Shown here piece after piece: positions 53,011-62,208 of a stretch of 64,000 bases of DNA (the first letter of the stretch is position 1; each line of letters starts with the position of its first letter). Source of the stretch: Nostoc sp. C052 (lineage in GTDB: Bacteria > Cyanobacteriota > Cyanobacteriia > Cyanobacteriales > Nostocaceae); contig NZ_CP040272.1 of the NCBI RefSeq assembly GCF_013393905.1, positions 3,162,001-3,226,000 of the forward strand, in the 5' to 3' direction. The notes below the pieces were generated by a model. The model had not been told where the DNA came from and did not search any database. It saw nothing but the letters and a program-made list of their open reading frames with translations. The position numbers and the translations under genes were made by a program.

Positions 53011-54182
53011 TTGGATTTATTCAACAATTGCGGCAGCGAACCCCTTTAGGATGGCTGCAACTGAGTCACGAAAAAAGCCGTCTGTTGGTGGCATTGGGAG
53101 GTATTGCTTTCGCTGATGTTCTTATGTTCATGCAGCTAGGGTTTCAGACCGCCTTATTTGAAAGTAATACTAAGCTGCATAAAAGTATACAGGCTGACAT
53201 TTTGCTAGTTAGTCCTCAAGCCCGTAACGTGTTAAATGCGTCCACCTTTACACGGCGGCGGCTGTATCAGGCAATGGATGTACAAGGAGTGAAGTCAGCA
53301 GAACCAATGTATATCAGCATTGTCGATTGGAAGAATCCGAAAACACGCCAAAAGACATCTGTGCTAGTTATCGGGATCAATCCTGAAAAGCCAGCCTTTG
53401 ACTTACCGGATGTGAACAGCCAGATAGATCGAGTGAAGCTACCAGATACTCTGCTGTTCGATCGCGCTTCTAGAGGAGATTATCAAGAAGCGATCGCTCA
53501 AGTTGCACAAGGCAAACCTGTTACAACTGAAATTGACCGCCGGACGATTACCATTAGCGGCTTATTTTCCATCGGCGCTTCCTTTGCGGCTGATGGAAAC
53601 CTGATTACCAGCGACCAGAATTTCTTGCAGCTATTTCCGAAGCGAGAAGCAAGTAGTGTCAGTTTAGGGTTGGTTCAACTAGAACCAGGCTATGACATAA
53701 AACAGGTGAAAGCAGCTTTAGCATCTCATTTAGATAATGATGTTAAAGTTTTGACCAAAGCAGAATTTATCGAATTTGAAACAGATTATTGGAAAAAAAA
53801 TACAGCCATCGGGTTTATCTTCAGCCTGGGTGTAGGAATGGGATTTATGGTGGGCGTGATTATCGTCTATCAAGTTCTTTCTACAGATGTAAATTCCCAT
53901 ATCAAAGAATACGCCACTTTCAAGGCAATGGGATATAACAATCTTTATTTATTAGGTGTGGTGTTTGAAGAGGCGATTATTTTGGCAATTTTGGGCTTTA
54001 TCCCAGGAGCGATCGCACCTTTAGGACTTTATGCTCTAACTCGCAATGCCACCAATTTACCACTTTACATGACCGTAGCACGCGCCTCCACAGTGCTAAT
54101 CCTAACAATGATTATGTGTATAATTTCGGGTGCGATCGCTACTCGGAAATTACAATCTGCTGACCCCGCAGATATGTTTTAA
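53007..54182 (+). CDS. devC: DevC-type ABC exporter permease
   Basis: The 391-residue permease has four transmembrane segments in the MacB/FtsX (DevC) layout: one near residue 35 (LLVALGGIAFADVLMFMQLG) and three after residue 260 (GFIFSLGVGMGFMVGVIIVY and two at the C-terminus), with a large extracytoplasmic domain in between. It starts within the last codon of devB (ATGA overlap). Confidence 0.9.
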   Translation: MIGFIQQLRQRTPLGWLQLSHEKSRLLVALGGIAFADVLMFMQLGFQTALFESNTKLHKSIQADILLVSPQARNVLNASTFTRRRLYQAMDVQGVKSAEPMYISIVDWKNPKTRQKTSVLVIGINPEKPAFDLPDVNSQIDRVKLPDTLLFDRASRGDYQEAIAQVAQGKPVTTEIDRRTITISGLFSIGASFAADGNLITSDQNFLQLFPKREASSVSLGLVQLEPGYDIKQVKAALASHLDNDVKVLTKAEFIEFETDYWKKNTAIGFIFSLGVGMGFMVGVIIVYQVLSTDVNSHIKEYATFKAMGYNNLYLLGVVFEEAIILAILGFIPGAIAPLGLYALTRNATNLPLYMTVARASTVLILTMIMCIISGAIATRKLQSADPADMF

Positions 54183-54261
54183 AAAATGGGGACTGGGTAT
54201 TGGGTACTGGGTGTTGAATATTAACTTTTAATTCCTAGTCCCCAGTCCCTAATTACCAATT

Positions 54262-54297
54262 CAAAATCCAAAATCTAAAATCTAAAATCTAAAATTT
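54262..54297 (+). repeat. Heptamer tandem repeat (AAAATCT/AAAATCC type)
   Basis: Five heptamer copies of AAAATCC/AAAATCT form stand directly before devA, preceded by a GGGTACTGGGTATTG tract at 54190. This is the same repeat class as 7695 and 29748. Confidence 0.6.
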
Positions 54298-54300
54298 AGT

Positions 54301-54999
54301 ATGTTTCCCGTCATCTCTGTTAAAAATCTCGACCACTATTTTGGTCATGGTCAACTTCGTAAGCAAGTTCTTTTTGATATCAACCTGGATATTAATGCAG
54401 GCGAAATTATTATTATGACTGGGCCTTCTGGTTCTGGTAAAACTACACTTCTCACCTTATCAGGCGGCTTACGTTCTGCCCAATCTGGTAGTTTGCAGAT
54501 ATTGGGACAAGAACTTTGTGGCGCTAGTACAGCACAACTTACCCAAGTGCGACGCAATAACGGTTATATTTTCCAAGCGCACAACTTGCACGGTAGCCTG
54601 ACAGTACTCCAGAACGTCAGAATGGGCTTGGAAGTGCATAATAATATTTCGCCGGCAGAAATGAAAACCCGGTCAGCCCAAATGTTAGAGGAGGTAGGAT
54701 TAGGTCATCGCCTGAATTACTATCCTGATGATTTATCTGGAGGACAAAAACAAAGAGTTGCGATCGCTCGTGCTTTAGTTGGTCGTCCTAAAATTGTTTT
54801 AGCGGATGAACCTACCGCCGCCCTTGATAGTAAATCGGGACGAGATGTGGTCAACCTGATGCAAAAATTAGCTAAGGAGCAAAATTGCACCATTCTTTTG
54901 GTTACTCATGACAACCGCATTCTAGATATTGCTGATCGCATTGTCTACATGGAAGATGGCAAGCTAGTAAATGACCGTGCTGTTGTCGCAGTATCTTAA
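54301..54999 (+). CDS. devA: DevA-type ABC exporter ATPase
   Basis: The 232-residue ATPase has Walker A GPSGSGKTTL, the signature LSGGQKQRVAIARALVGRP, Walker B IVLADEPTAAL and the H-loop VTHDNRIL. It powers the exporter with DevB and DevC. It lies 118 bases after devC, separated by heptamer repeats rather than overlapping. Confidence 0.92.
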   Translation: MFPVISVKNLDHYFGHGQLRKQVLFDINLDINAGEIIIMTGPSGSGKTTLLTLSGGLRSAQSGSLQILGQELCGASTAQLTQVRRNNGYIFQAHNLHGSLTVLQNVRMGLEVHNNISPAEMKTRSAQMLEEVGLGHRLNYYPDDLSGGQKQRVAIARALVGRPKIVLADEPTAALDSKSGRDVVNLMQKLAKEQNCTILLVTHDNRILDIADRIVYMEDGKLVNDRAVVAVS

Positions 55000-55135
55000 C
55001 TGGTCGCGGCGTTCCTCCCCCACCATAATTTTAAGGGTTTGACACCCAATCCCTAATCCCCAGTCCCCAGTCCCATTTACTGTAACTAACTGTTATTGTT
55101 AATGTGTTAAGAGAAACACGAGGAAGAATCATAAA

Positions 55136-55345
55136 ATGCAAGTTAGCGCTCGCAATGCTCTCAAAGGTACAGTTAAAAGCATCGTAGTAGGATCTGTAAA
55201 TACAGAAGTGACATTAGAAATTGCACCTGGAGTAGAAGTAACTTCAATTATTACCAAATCATCAGCAGAAAGTCTGAAACTCACTGAAGGCAAAGAAGTA
55301 TATGCCATAGTCAAATCATCAGACGTAATAATTGCCGTAGACTAA
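55136..55345 (+). CDS. Molbindin (Mop-type molybdate-binding protein)
   Basis: The 69-residue protein is a single TOBE/Mop domain: MQVSARNALKGTVKSIVVGS with TSIITKSSAESLKLTEGKEV. The SARN and ITxxSxxxL segments contact molybdate in this family. It buffers molybdate or tungstate in the cytoplasm as an oligomer. The start has GAGGAAG upstream; a hairpin follows the stop. Confidence 0.93.
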   Translation: MQVSARNALKGTVKSIVVGSVNTEVTLEIAPGVEVTSIITKSSAESLKLTEGKEVYAIVKSSDVIIAVD

Positions 55346-55370
55346 AGTAATTGTTGGGATTCTATTAAGA

Positions 55371-55389
55371 GGGGCAGTTTGACTGCCCC
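55371..55389 (+). terminator. Terminator after the molbindin gene
   Basis: GGGGCAGT-TTG-ACTGCCCC forms 8-bp arms 26 bases past the stop. It is followed by two HIP1-bearing hairpins of the AGCGATCGCT type (55396-55427). Confidence 0.6.
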
Positions 55390-55711
55390 ATGTAGAGCGA
55401 TCGCTCATAGAATTGCGATCGCTACAGTAGGTCGAGGTAGGATACAGACACAAGTCCTTTGACACCGCCCAAAAGACCCAAAGGCAGCAGTTGTAGATGC
55501 CATACTAATATCTGCATCAGTCATTCCTGTATATCCCACTAGAAAGAAATAATGCCTTAAAGACCCCATAGCAAAACTGTGGGGTTTATTTCATTATTCG
55601 CAATCCAATACAGTTCGGTTAAGATTTTTTGATGAAAATTATAGATCGCAAAGATGCGATGAATCATCACAAAGACATAACCAAACAGTATTGATTTGTG
55701 TAGGCGTAGCC

Positions 55712-55825
55712 CAATACTGCGTAGGTTTTGCATTTTTAACTCGACATTGGGTTTGGGGAAAAGGTTAAAGGTTAAAGGTTTTTTCTTTCCTCTTTCTCCT
55801 TTTTCCCAAAACCCGACAAGTATTG
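55712..55825 (+). repeat. Interspersed repeat, copy 2 (TTGGGTTTGGGG family)
   Basis: Starts CAATACTGCG, ends AAGTATTG, and contains TTTTTAACTCGACATTGGG followed by AAGGTTAAAGGTTAAAGG and a pyrimidine-rich return arm. Relatives are at 48157 and 56802. The remaining gap (55346-55991) shows no gene. Confidence 0.6.
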
Positions 55826-55991
55826 AGGCGTAGCCCGTCGTAGAATCGCTATATTTATACATCCCTTCTTTAATATTGTCTAGAAAAAATACCAACTTTA
55901 CAAGTAATAAATCAGAAAAGTGTATATAGAACTACAATACTTTCTACCAACTAGGTGATAAATTTTACGACTGATAAAGAGATAAAAAGCG

Positions 55992-56750
55992 ATGAACTTA
56001 ACACCCAGTGAGTTAGAACGCTATCACCGCCAAATGATGCTTCCCAATTTTGGAGAAGCAGGACAAAAGCGCTTGAAGTCTGCAACAGTATTGGTTACAG
56101 GTGTAGGGGGATTAGGCGGTACATCAGCACTTTATTTGGCAGTAGCGGGTGTTGGGCGGCTAATCCTAGTTCGGGGTGGTGACTTACGGCTGGATGATCT
56201 GAATCGTCAGGTTCTCATGACAAATGATTGGGTAGGTAAGCCAAGAGTATTCAAAGCCAGAGAAACCCTGCAAGCTATTAATCCTGATATTCAGGTGGAA
56301 GCAGTTCATGATTACGTTACAAAAGAGAATGTAGACTCTTTAGTGCAATCTGCTGATATAGCTGTTGATTGCGCCCACAATTTCACAGAGCGGAATTTGC
56401 TCAACCAAGCTTGCGTGCGCTGGCAAAAACCAATGGTGGAAGCTGCAATGGACGGAATGGAAGCTTATCTGACAACGATTATTCCTGGTGTCACTCCTTG
56501 TCTATCATGCTTGTTCCCAGAAAAGCCAGATTGGGATCAGCGTGGGTTTTCGGTTATCGGTGCTGTTTCTGGGACATTAGCTTGTCTTAGTGCATTAGAG
56601 GTAATAAAGTTGATTACTAAGTTTAGTCAACCTCTATTGTCACAACTGCTGACAATAGATTTGATGCGAATGGAATTTGCTAAACGACATTCTTATCACG
56701 ATCCTTCGTGTCTGGTGTGTGGTAGTAGTGCTTGCTCGGAAAATTCGTAA
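55992..56750 (+). CDS. HesA/MoeB/ThiF-family adenylyltransferase
   Basis: The 252-residue E1-like protein has the nucleotide-binding GVGGLGGTSALYLA and the LNRQ motif with downstream lysine (WVGKPRV). The zinc cysteines are CLSC and CLVC near the C-terminus. Where MoeB has an aspartate after the second beta strand (IVD.D), this protein has LVRGGDLRLDDLNRQ. It could activate a ubiquitin-like sulfur carrier for molybdopterin or thiamine synthesis; the carrier gene is not nearby. The HesA name fits cyanobacteria, but the exact partner is unknown. Confidence 0.85.
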   Translation: MNLTPSELERYHRQMMLPNFGEAGQKRLKSATVLVTGVGGLGGTSALYLAVAGVGRLILVRGGDLRLDDLNRQVLMTNDWVGKPRVFKARETLQAINPDIQVEAVHDYVTKENVDSLVQSADIAVDCAHNFTERNLLNQACVRWQKPMVEAAMDGMEAYLTTIIPGVTPCLSCLFPEKPDWDQRGFSVIGAVSGTLACLSALEVIKLITKFSQPLLSQLLTIDLMRMEFAKRHSYHDPSCLVCGSSACSENS

Positions 56751-56801
56751 ACAACATCTTTACAAACAACCGAATCTACTCGTCGATAATATCTTGACAC
56801 T

Positions 56802-56937
56802 CAATACTGTTCGCTTTGTGCATGTTTAACTTGAAATTGGGTTTGGGGTAAAGGTTAAGGGGTAAAGGTTAAAGGTTTTTCTTTTCCCTTTTACCCTTCC
56901 CCTTTTCCCCTTAAGCGAAAGGTATTGCTTGACACTT
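56802..56937 (+). repeat. Interspersed repeat, copy 3 (TTGGGTTTGGGG family)
   Basis: Begins CAATACTGTTCGCTT and ends AAGCGAAAGGTATTG, which are imperfect inverted ends. The interior has ATTGGGTTTGGGGTAAAGG and purine- then pyrimidine-rich arms that could form one long stem. Third copy of this family in the window. Confidence 0.6.
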
Positions 56938-56991
56938 ATCTATAACTCAGATATTAGTTCTATATACTTTACAGAGATTACCAAAATAGTT

Positions 56992-57039
56992 AGATAAATT
57001 GTGGCGATCGCTTATTAAAACGATCGCCACAATTTATCT
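56992..57039 (+). terminator. Bidirectional hairpin between convergent genes
   Basis: Perfect 19-bp arms AGATAAATTGTGGCGATCG (56992-57010) and the complement (57021-57039) surround a 10-base loop. The stem lies between the converging HesA-like gene and the gene at 57102 and embeds half HIP1 sites. Confidence 0.65.
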
Positions 57040-57101
57040 ACTCACTTCGAGCTATTCTGTAGAAAACTCTCCGTTATAGGCATCTCGAATCAGACAAGTT
57101 T

Positions 57102-57779
57102 TCAGAAATATTTTGGTTTCAAAGGAGAAGCAGGAGCAGATAATATGACTATATTTCTCACATTACTAACGTAACGACCTCCAGCTTTGTCACCTGGAAC
57201 TACTAAACGAGCAAATCCTTCATTTATTAAAGGTACGACTCTACCATCACTAGCTTTTTTTTCAAATGCAACTAGCACTGTTTTACCTTCAAAGTTAGGT
57301 TGAATTTCACCAATAGCTACGACTGCACCATAACAATCTGTGGCTTCAACTAGAACATATTGCCTCAGAAAAGAGTTTTTAGGATTCACCCCATAATTTC
57401 CAGGTTTGAGACCACCTCCGGCTTTTGAATTATTAATCAATTCCCATAGGGGGATTCCATAATATGTTTCTGTTTGTGGCCCTGCTCCGGTTTGAAAGCT
57501 CACAGTAATTTCAGTAACTAATGCTGGATTCTGGTTTTTTAACAAATCTCGCAAATTTCTCAGGTTTTGCAAGTTATAGGTGGCTGGATTATTGAGTTCT
57601 CCACCCAAGCGAAAACTTGGTGAAGAACCTCCAAGACACTTATTTTTATTCCACACAGAAGGTATTTTCTCTCCTCGTTCCCAGCGAAGATCGCTCCTTG
57701 ATTCAGCTAAAGTAGGCTGCCATAAAACCAGCATCGATAATATTAAAGATGCAATGGGTATATTGCGGTTAAAACGCAT
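57102..57779 (-). CDS. Exported protein with Mo-oxidoreductase-like (SUOX-type) domain
   Basis: The 225-residue protein has a signal peptide (MRFNRNIPIASLILSMLVLW) and a domain resembling the molybdopterin-binding fold of the sulfite oxidase family: SLRDLL-like NLRDLLKNQNP, YYGIPLWELIN, ATDCYGAVVAIGEI, and FARLVVPGDKAGGRYVSNVR. The loop where the family has a Mo-ligating cysteine (LEC-type) reads VSFQTGAG here, so a catalytic Mo site is doubtful. A molbindin and a MoeB-type gene nearby make a Mo link tempting but unproven. Confidence 0.7.
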   Translation of the reverse strand: MRFNRNIPIASLILSMLVLWQPTLAESRSDLRWERGEKIPSVWNKNKCLGGSSPSFRLGGELNNPATYNLQNLRNLRDLLKNQNPALVTEITVSFQTGAGPQTETYYGIPLWELINNSKAGGGLKPGNYGVNPKNSFLRQYVLVEATDCYGAVVAIGEIQPNFEGKTVLVAFEKKASDGRVVPLINEGFARLVVPGDKAGGRYVSNVRNIVILSAPASPLKPKYF

Positions 57780-57953
57780 AAAACATTTCTCCGTTTACTA
57801 TTGAATATTGAAAAAATTAGATAATAGAATAACTGTGGACACCTGCTTACCACCAAGCCCTAACACAGATGTCTGAGATGAAATTGAAAGACTGTGCAAT
57901 AGTGATTGGGTTTCGTCAATATAATCTATTTAGAAATAATCTATTTAGAAATG

Positions 57954-58559
57954 CTATATTTTTAAAACTACTTTTCGCTTATACAATAGTAAAGTTATAC
58001 CACCTGTGGCTAACATGGCAGATATTAAATCTGATTCAGGAATTGGTGTAATTTGACCCAAACCACTTATTGTGTTGCTAAACCCACCAAAATCATTCAC
58101 TCGACGACCGGTAGTAACTAAAAAGTATTTCTGCCCTGTCAGGAGTTCTTGGTTGAAAGTAACAGCACTACCATTAGTAGTAGTATTTGCGATCAGAACA
58201 TTGCTTAATTGTTCAGTAGGATTAAAATTTTCCTGATATAAAGCTAAGAAAATATCCCATTTTCTATTTGCAGGTGGCGTAAGTTGAGATTCACCACTTA
58301 TAGTATATAAACCTGATTGATCCACCGTAAAATCAAATACAGTGTAAGGTACACTCATGCCCAAATTTCCATCTTTTTCACCACTGATCAGAGTGGGAGG
58401 ATTCCCTGGTGCTACACGCCGCCAAATTGGTTCATTTGTTGTATCTCCCTGATAATTAAAGCTAGCAGCTTTGGAGGGTTGAGCGGTAGAAACAGTAGTT
58501 AATACTAATCCCAGAATCACCATTAATGATTTTTGAAAAAACTTTGTTCCTAACAACAT
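57954..58559 (-). CDS. Exported protein with PEP-CTERM-like tail
   Basis: The 201-residue protein has a signal peptide (MLLGTKFFQKSLMVILGLVL ... KA), a beta-rich body and a C-terminal sequence PIPESDLISAMLATGGITLL followed by LYKRKVVLKI. The PIPES start, hydrophobic helix and basic end make a PEP-CTERM-type sorting signal, with a slightly unusual PES in place of PEP. The body resembles other short cyanobacterial exported proteins without known function. Confidence 0.75.
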   Translation of the reverse strand: MLLGTKFFQKSLMVILGLVLTTVSTAQPSKAASFNYQGDTTNEPIWRRVAPGNPPTLISGEKDGNLGMSVPYTVFDFTVDQSGLYTISGESQLTPPANRKWDIFLALYQENFNPTEQLSNVLIANTTTNGSAVTFNQELLTGQKYFLVTTGRRVNDFGGFSNTISGLGQITPIPESDLISAMLATGGITLLLYKRKVVLKI

Positions 58560-58765
58560 AAAACATTATTTATGGCGTATTTTTTATACAAGTTTGTATT
58601 TTCGATTGAAGCTATCATACCAACTTGGTTGGAAAAAATCAATTCAACTACGTAATTAAACGCTGACTTTATCAAAACTTTAAGTAAAAAGTTTTTATTT
58701 TGATGAGATTACGCATATCACAAAACTTCAGTGCGTCCTTGTTAAATCCCCTCATTTATTTATAA
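58560..58765 (+). other. Intergenic region, left part
   Basis: AT-rich DNA with no gene. It lies between the divergent PEP-CTERM-like gene and the repeat at 58766. From 58825 to 59242 there is likewise no gene; GGAAGGAG at 59143 is too far from the 59243 start to act as its ribosome binding site. Confidence 0.35.
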
Positions 58766-58824
58766 CAGGACTTACGCAACTGGCATAATGCGATCGCTAA
58801 TTATTAGTACATAAATACTAATAG
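58766..58824 (+). repeat. Half-copy of the CAGGACTTACGCAACTGGCA element
   Basis: The 59 bases starting CAGGACTTACGCAACTGGCA and containing GCGATCGCTAATTATTAG match the right end of the element at 61778-62036 in inverted orientation, with few differences. The other end is not found nearby, so this is a truncated copy. Confidence 0.75.
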
Positions 58825-59242
58825 CCTACAAACATTGAACATACAGTCTGCTCAAAATCCCAAAAGGTTTGAGTCTTTTGATTGGGACTGGTGAAACAAA
58901 GGTAAGCGATACGAGCAGGCTGACCGTCAAATGAGTCATCCATTATGTACGTTGACTGCTCTAATTGGGACATTCACGAGTATTCTCAGTAAAAATACTG
59001 TTGTAGTAAACAAACTGATAAATTTAATATCAAACAGGCTTTTCAATCTCAGGATATTCTCAAAAATAAAATTGTAGTTTTATACTAATCTTCCACTACT
59101 CCAGGGAAAGAAAAATAAGACCTAATTTTTCAAGTGGATATAAGGAAGGAGTTTGAGCTTTAATTTTTTAATAGAATCGCTGAGATAAATTTTTTTGAAT
59201 TGCTCTTACTTACGTTAAACAAGTAGTTGTGAGAAATTTGTC

Positions 59243-61765
59243 ATGTCTTTGAATCCTATAATCAGCAGTGCATCTACTCTGGCATATACAAATAGCTCTA
59301 CAGTACAAATCCTGTTTATCGATCCTTTTGTCAGTGACGCAGAAATTCTTATCAAAGGAACTTTAAGAAGCGTTGAAACTATTATTCTGTCAGCACAACG
59401 AGACGGTGTAGAGCAAATTACAAAAGTATTAAAACAACGCCAAAATGTACAGACAGTTCACATTGTTTCTCACGGTGCGCCAGGATGTCTTTATTTAGGT
59501 AATAGCCAACTGAGCCTTGATACCTTAAAAGATTATGCGCCCCAGTTACAGGGATGTTCAAGAGAAAATCTCAATTTAGTTTTATACGGTTGTAATGTTG
59601 CTGCTGGTGATGCGGGAGAGGAATTTCTCCACAAACTACATTCCTTAACCGGTGCTAAAATTGCCGCTTCCGCCACAAAAACGGGTAATGCAGCGTTAGG
59701 AGGAAATTGGGATTTAGAAGTGAGTGTGGGTGAGATTACACCCCAACTGGCTTTTAATCATCAAGCAATAGCAAATTATCCAGGTATATTAGGCTCCACA
59801 GTACCATTTGATGTCTCATCAGTATTAAATGTTGATGTCATTGTTAACCGTCCCGAAGGAGTCACTGACACCAACCAAACGCCGATTGATGGAGCCAACT
59901 ATGCTTTAATAACTCAATCCTTCGCTACTTTTGCTAATAGTACTTTGGGTAATGGACTCCCAGATGACGGATTTTTTGGGGCTACTAATTTTAATCCAGA
60001 TATTCAACTCAGTTATAGAAACAGTGACAACGGTAATAATGCTCGTCTAATTACAACTTCCACTGGGAGTTTTACGTTTAATGTTTCGAGCGGTCAGTAT
60101 GCTTATGTGCATCTGGCCTTAAATTCAACGGAAGCAAGGAGTAATGTCCGCTTCACCTTGAACTATAGTGATGGTACAACCCAAACAACTAATAGCCAAA
60201 CGATTCCAGACTGGTATGAGGAAATTACCCCATCAACAACGCTCTACTATTTAATTGATGGCTTAGACCGCAGTAAGGCTGATGGGACTGGCTTTGAAAA
60301 TAGTAATGATGCGGCGATATTTGGGTTAAGGTTGTCAGCGGATACAACTAAGACACTTGAAAGTATCACAGTTGAGAAAACAGCTTCGGCTGGGTATTTA
60401 GCCTTTTTCGGGGCGACGGGAGAGTTAAATACTCCACCCAGTTTACAAAATGCGATCGCCGATCAGACAGCTCAAAAAGATACAGCTTTCAGCTTTACTT
60501 TTGGTGCTGATACCTTCAGTGATGCAGATACCGAAGACATCCTCACCTACACTGCAACTCTGGAAAATGATGAATTACTGCCCACTTGGTTGAACTTCAA
60601 TCCGACTACCAATACCTTCAGTGGCACTCCTACGAATCAGGATGTAGGTAGTCTCAACATCAAAGTTACCGCTACAGATAGTGCTGGAGCTACGGCCACT
60701 GATGTGTTTACACTCACGACGGTTGCCCTGGAGACTCCTACAATTCCTACTGTCCAGTTTCCCCTGTTGACAAATATTACAGCGGATATCTTTAGTGTCA
60801 AGACTAACACGAACAATCAAGGTGATAAAGGAAAACTTTCAATCAAGATTAAAAACAATACCTCTGACAAGGTAAATGAACTGGGTGTATTTACCGTTGA
60901 CGATGAAGAAGGTAGAATTAATGGCATAGCTCCTGGCACACAAGGCTATACGCAAGCGGCTCTTTCGCGTTCAAGGGTGATTTTGTCCACCCTTGCCAAT
61001 CTACCTAATGGTTTCAATCCCACAGACCTGATAAATATATTAGAATTTGACTCTGATACCAAACTGAGATTTTATCTGGTATCCGACAGCACTACTCAAG
61101 CTATACTGTCCAGAAAAACCTCTTTGTCAAATGTCTCCTTTTCCTCAAAAATAACTAACAATACCCAACAAGAAGAAGGGTTTTCTCTTAACTTCCAAAA
61201 TTTGGTTATAGATATTCAGCCAACCAATGAAGAGACATCTTTAGGCACTGCTCTGCAAGGTAAATATCAAGGCGAACTGATTGATTTACGGAGTGTAACA
61301 GAACCAATAACAGGTGAATTTATAGTCAATAGAGAAGCAATATATAACAACTATGTTGGCTTCTATAAAATCGCTGATGAAAATGGTGGAATTGACACTA
61401 ACGGTGATGGACAGGCTGACATTCTTGTTGGACAAGCTGGTTACACTCAAGCTGCTGTGCGTAGCCGTGTTGTGGGAATTGATTTGACTGTGAACAATCA
61501 AGCTACAGTAAATTACACTGGCACTTTCGAGAGTGGTTCTTTGTTTGCACCATTTATTATTGTTAATGCTAAACCCGATGCCATTGAGAATGGTAATGCG
61601 AATACAGATGTTTACTTCTCATTCTTAGGTGCTAACTCAGATAAAGTAGATCATATTCGACTGTTGGGAAATAACAGTTTTGGTTTTGAAGATTTAGTAA
61701 ATGGTGGTGACAAAGATTACAACGATATGATTGTGCAAGTCAAATTAACAAACAATATCGTGTAA
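59243..61765 (+). CDS. DUF4347 / cadherin-like / DUF4114 multidomain protein
   Basis: The 840-residue protein starts with DUF4347 (residues about 20-180): VQILFIDPFV, TVHIVSHGAPGCLYLGNSQL with H77, and NLVLYGCNVAAGDAGEEF with C117. The His and Cys stand where caspase-like (C80/CHAT-type) proteases have theirs. A putative-Ig (He_PIG) domain follows near residue 400 (LPTWLNFNPTTNTFSGTPTN), then a beta-rich region and a C-terminal DUF4114 module (NSFGFEDLVNGGDKDYNDMI), which often binds calcium. No signal peptide is present, as is usual for type I-secreted proteins. It may be a secreted adhesin or toxin-like protein; the function is unknown. Confidence 0.85.
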   Translation: MSLNPIISSASTLAYTNSSTVQILFIDPFVSDAEILIKGTLRSVETIILSAQRDGVEQITKVLKQRQNVQTVHIVSHGAPGCLYLGNSQLSLDTLKDYAPQLQGCSRENLNLVLYGCNVAAGDAGEEFLHKLHSLTGAKIAASATKTGNAALGGNWDLEVSVGEITPQLAFNHQAIANYPGILGSTVPFDVSSVLNVDVIVNRPEGVTDTNQTPIDGANYALITQSFATFANSTLGNGLPDDGFFGATNFNPDIQLSYRNSDNGNNARLITTSTGSFTFNVSSGQYAYVHLALNSTEARSNVRFTLNYSDGTTQTTNSQTIPDWYEEITPSTTLYYLIDGLDRSKADGTGFENSNDAAIFGLRLSADTTKTLESITVEKTASAGYLAFFGATGELNTPPSLQNAIADQTAQKDTAFSFTFGADTFSDADTEDILTYTATLENDELLPTWLNFNPTTNTFSGTPTNQDVGSLNIKVTATDSAGATATDVFTLTTVALETPTIPTVQFPLLTNITADIFSVKTNTNNQGDKGKLSIKIKNNTSDKVNELGVFTVDDEEGRINGIAPGTQGYTQAALSRSRVILSTLANLPNGFNPTDLINILEFDSDTKLRFYLVSDSTTQAILSRKTSLSNVSFSSKITNNTQQEEGFSLNFQNLVIDIQPTNEETSLGTALQGKYQGELIDLRSVTEPITGEFIVNREAIYNNYVGFYKIADENGGIDTNGDGQADILVGQAGYTQAAVRSRVVGIDLTVNNQATVNYTGTFESGSLFAPFIIVNAKPDAIENGNANTDVYFSFLGANSDKVDHIRLLGNNSFGFEDLVNGGDKDYNDMIVQVKLTNNIV

Positions 61766-61777
61766 TTTTATTTTAGT

Positions 61778-62036
61778 CAGGACTTACGCAACTGGCACAA
61801 ATAATAGCGGGTTCAGGTACTACATCACACAAAAATTTAATTCAAACCAAGGACATATGAATATCTGGGCGTTTGAGTTGCTGAATCAAATAATTAGAAA
61901 ATAATTTATGCTTGATTTGATAAATAATCTGACCAGTTTGATAGGCTAAAGACTTTAATTGTGCCAACTGCGTCAGTAATATAGTATTTATGTACTAATG
62001 ATTAGCGATCGCATTGTGCCAGTTGCGTAAGTCCTG
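61778..62036 (+). mobile_element. MITE-like element with perfect 23-bp terminal inverted repeats
   Basis: The 259-bp element has perfect 23-bp ends, beginning CAGGACTTACGCAACTGGCA at 61778 and the complement at 62014-62036. It is non-coding. A 59-base stretch of its right end occurs inverted at 58766, so the DUF4347 gene lies between two opposite repeats. A shorter relative is at 2906. No target duplication was recognised. Confidence 0.82.
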
Positions 62037-62208
62037 CATAGGTCTGATTCCCCCACTTCTTACAAGTGGTTCTCGAATTGATTGGGTCGAATCCCTATTT
62101 GAACTTTCCCCCTTGCTCCCTGCTCCCTTCCCTCTTTTTCATGCTGTCACTTTGGCTCAAAGCTAGATAACATTGATTCGGGCGTGTTTACTGTTCGGGA
62201 GTGCCAAA

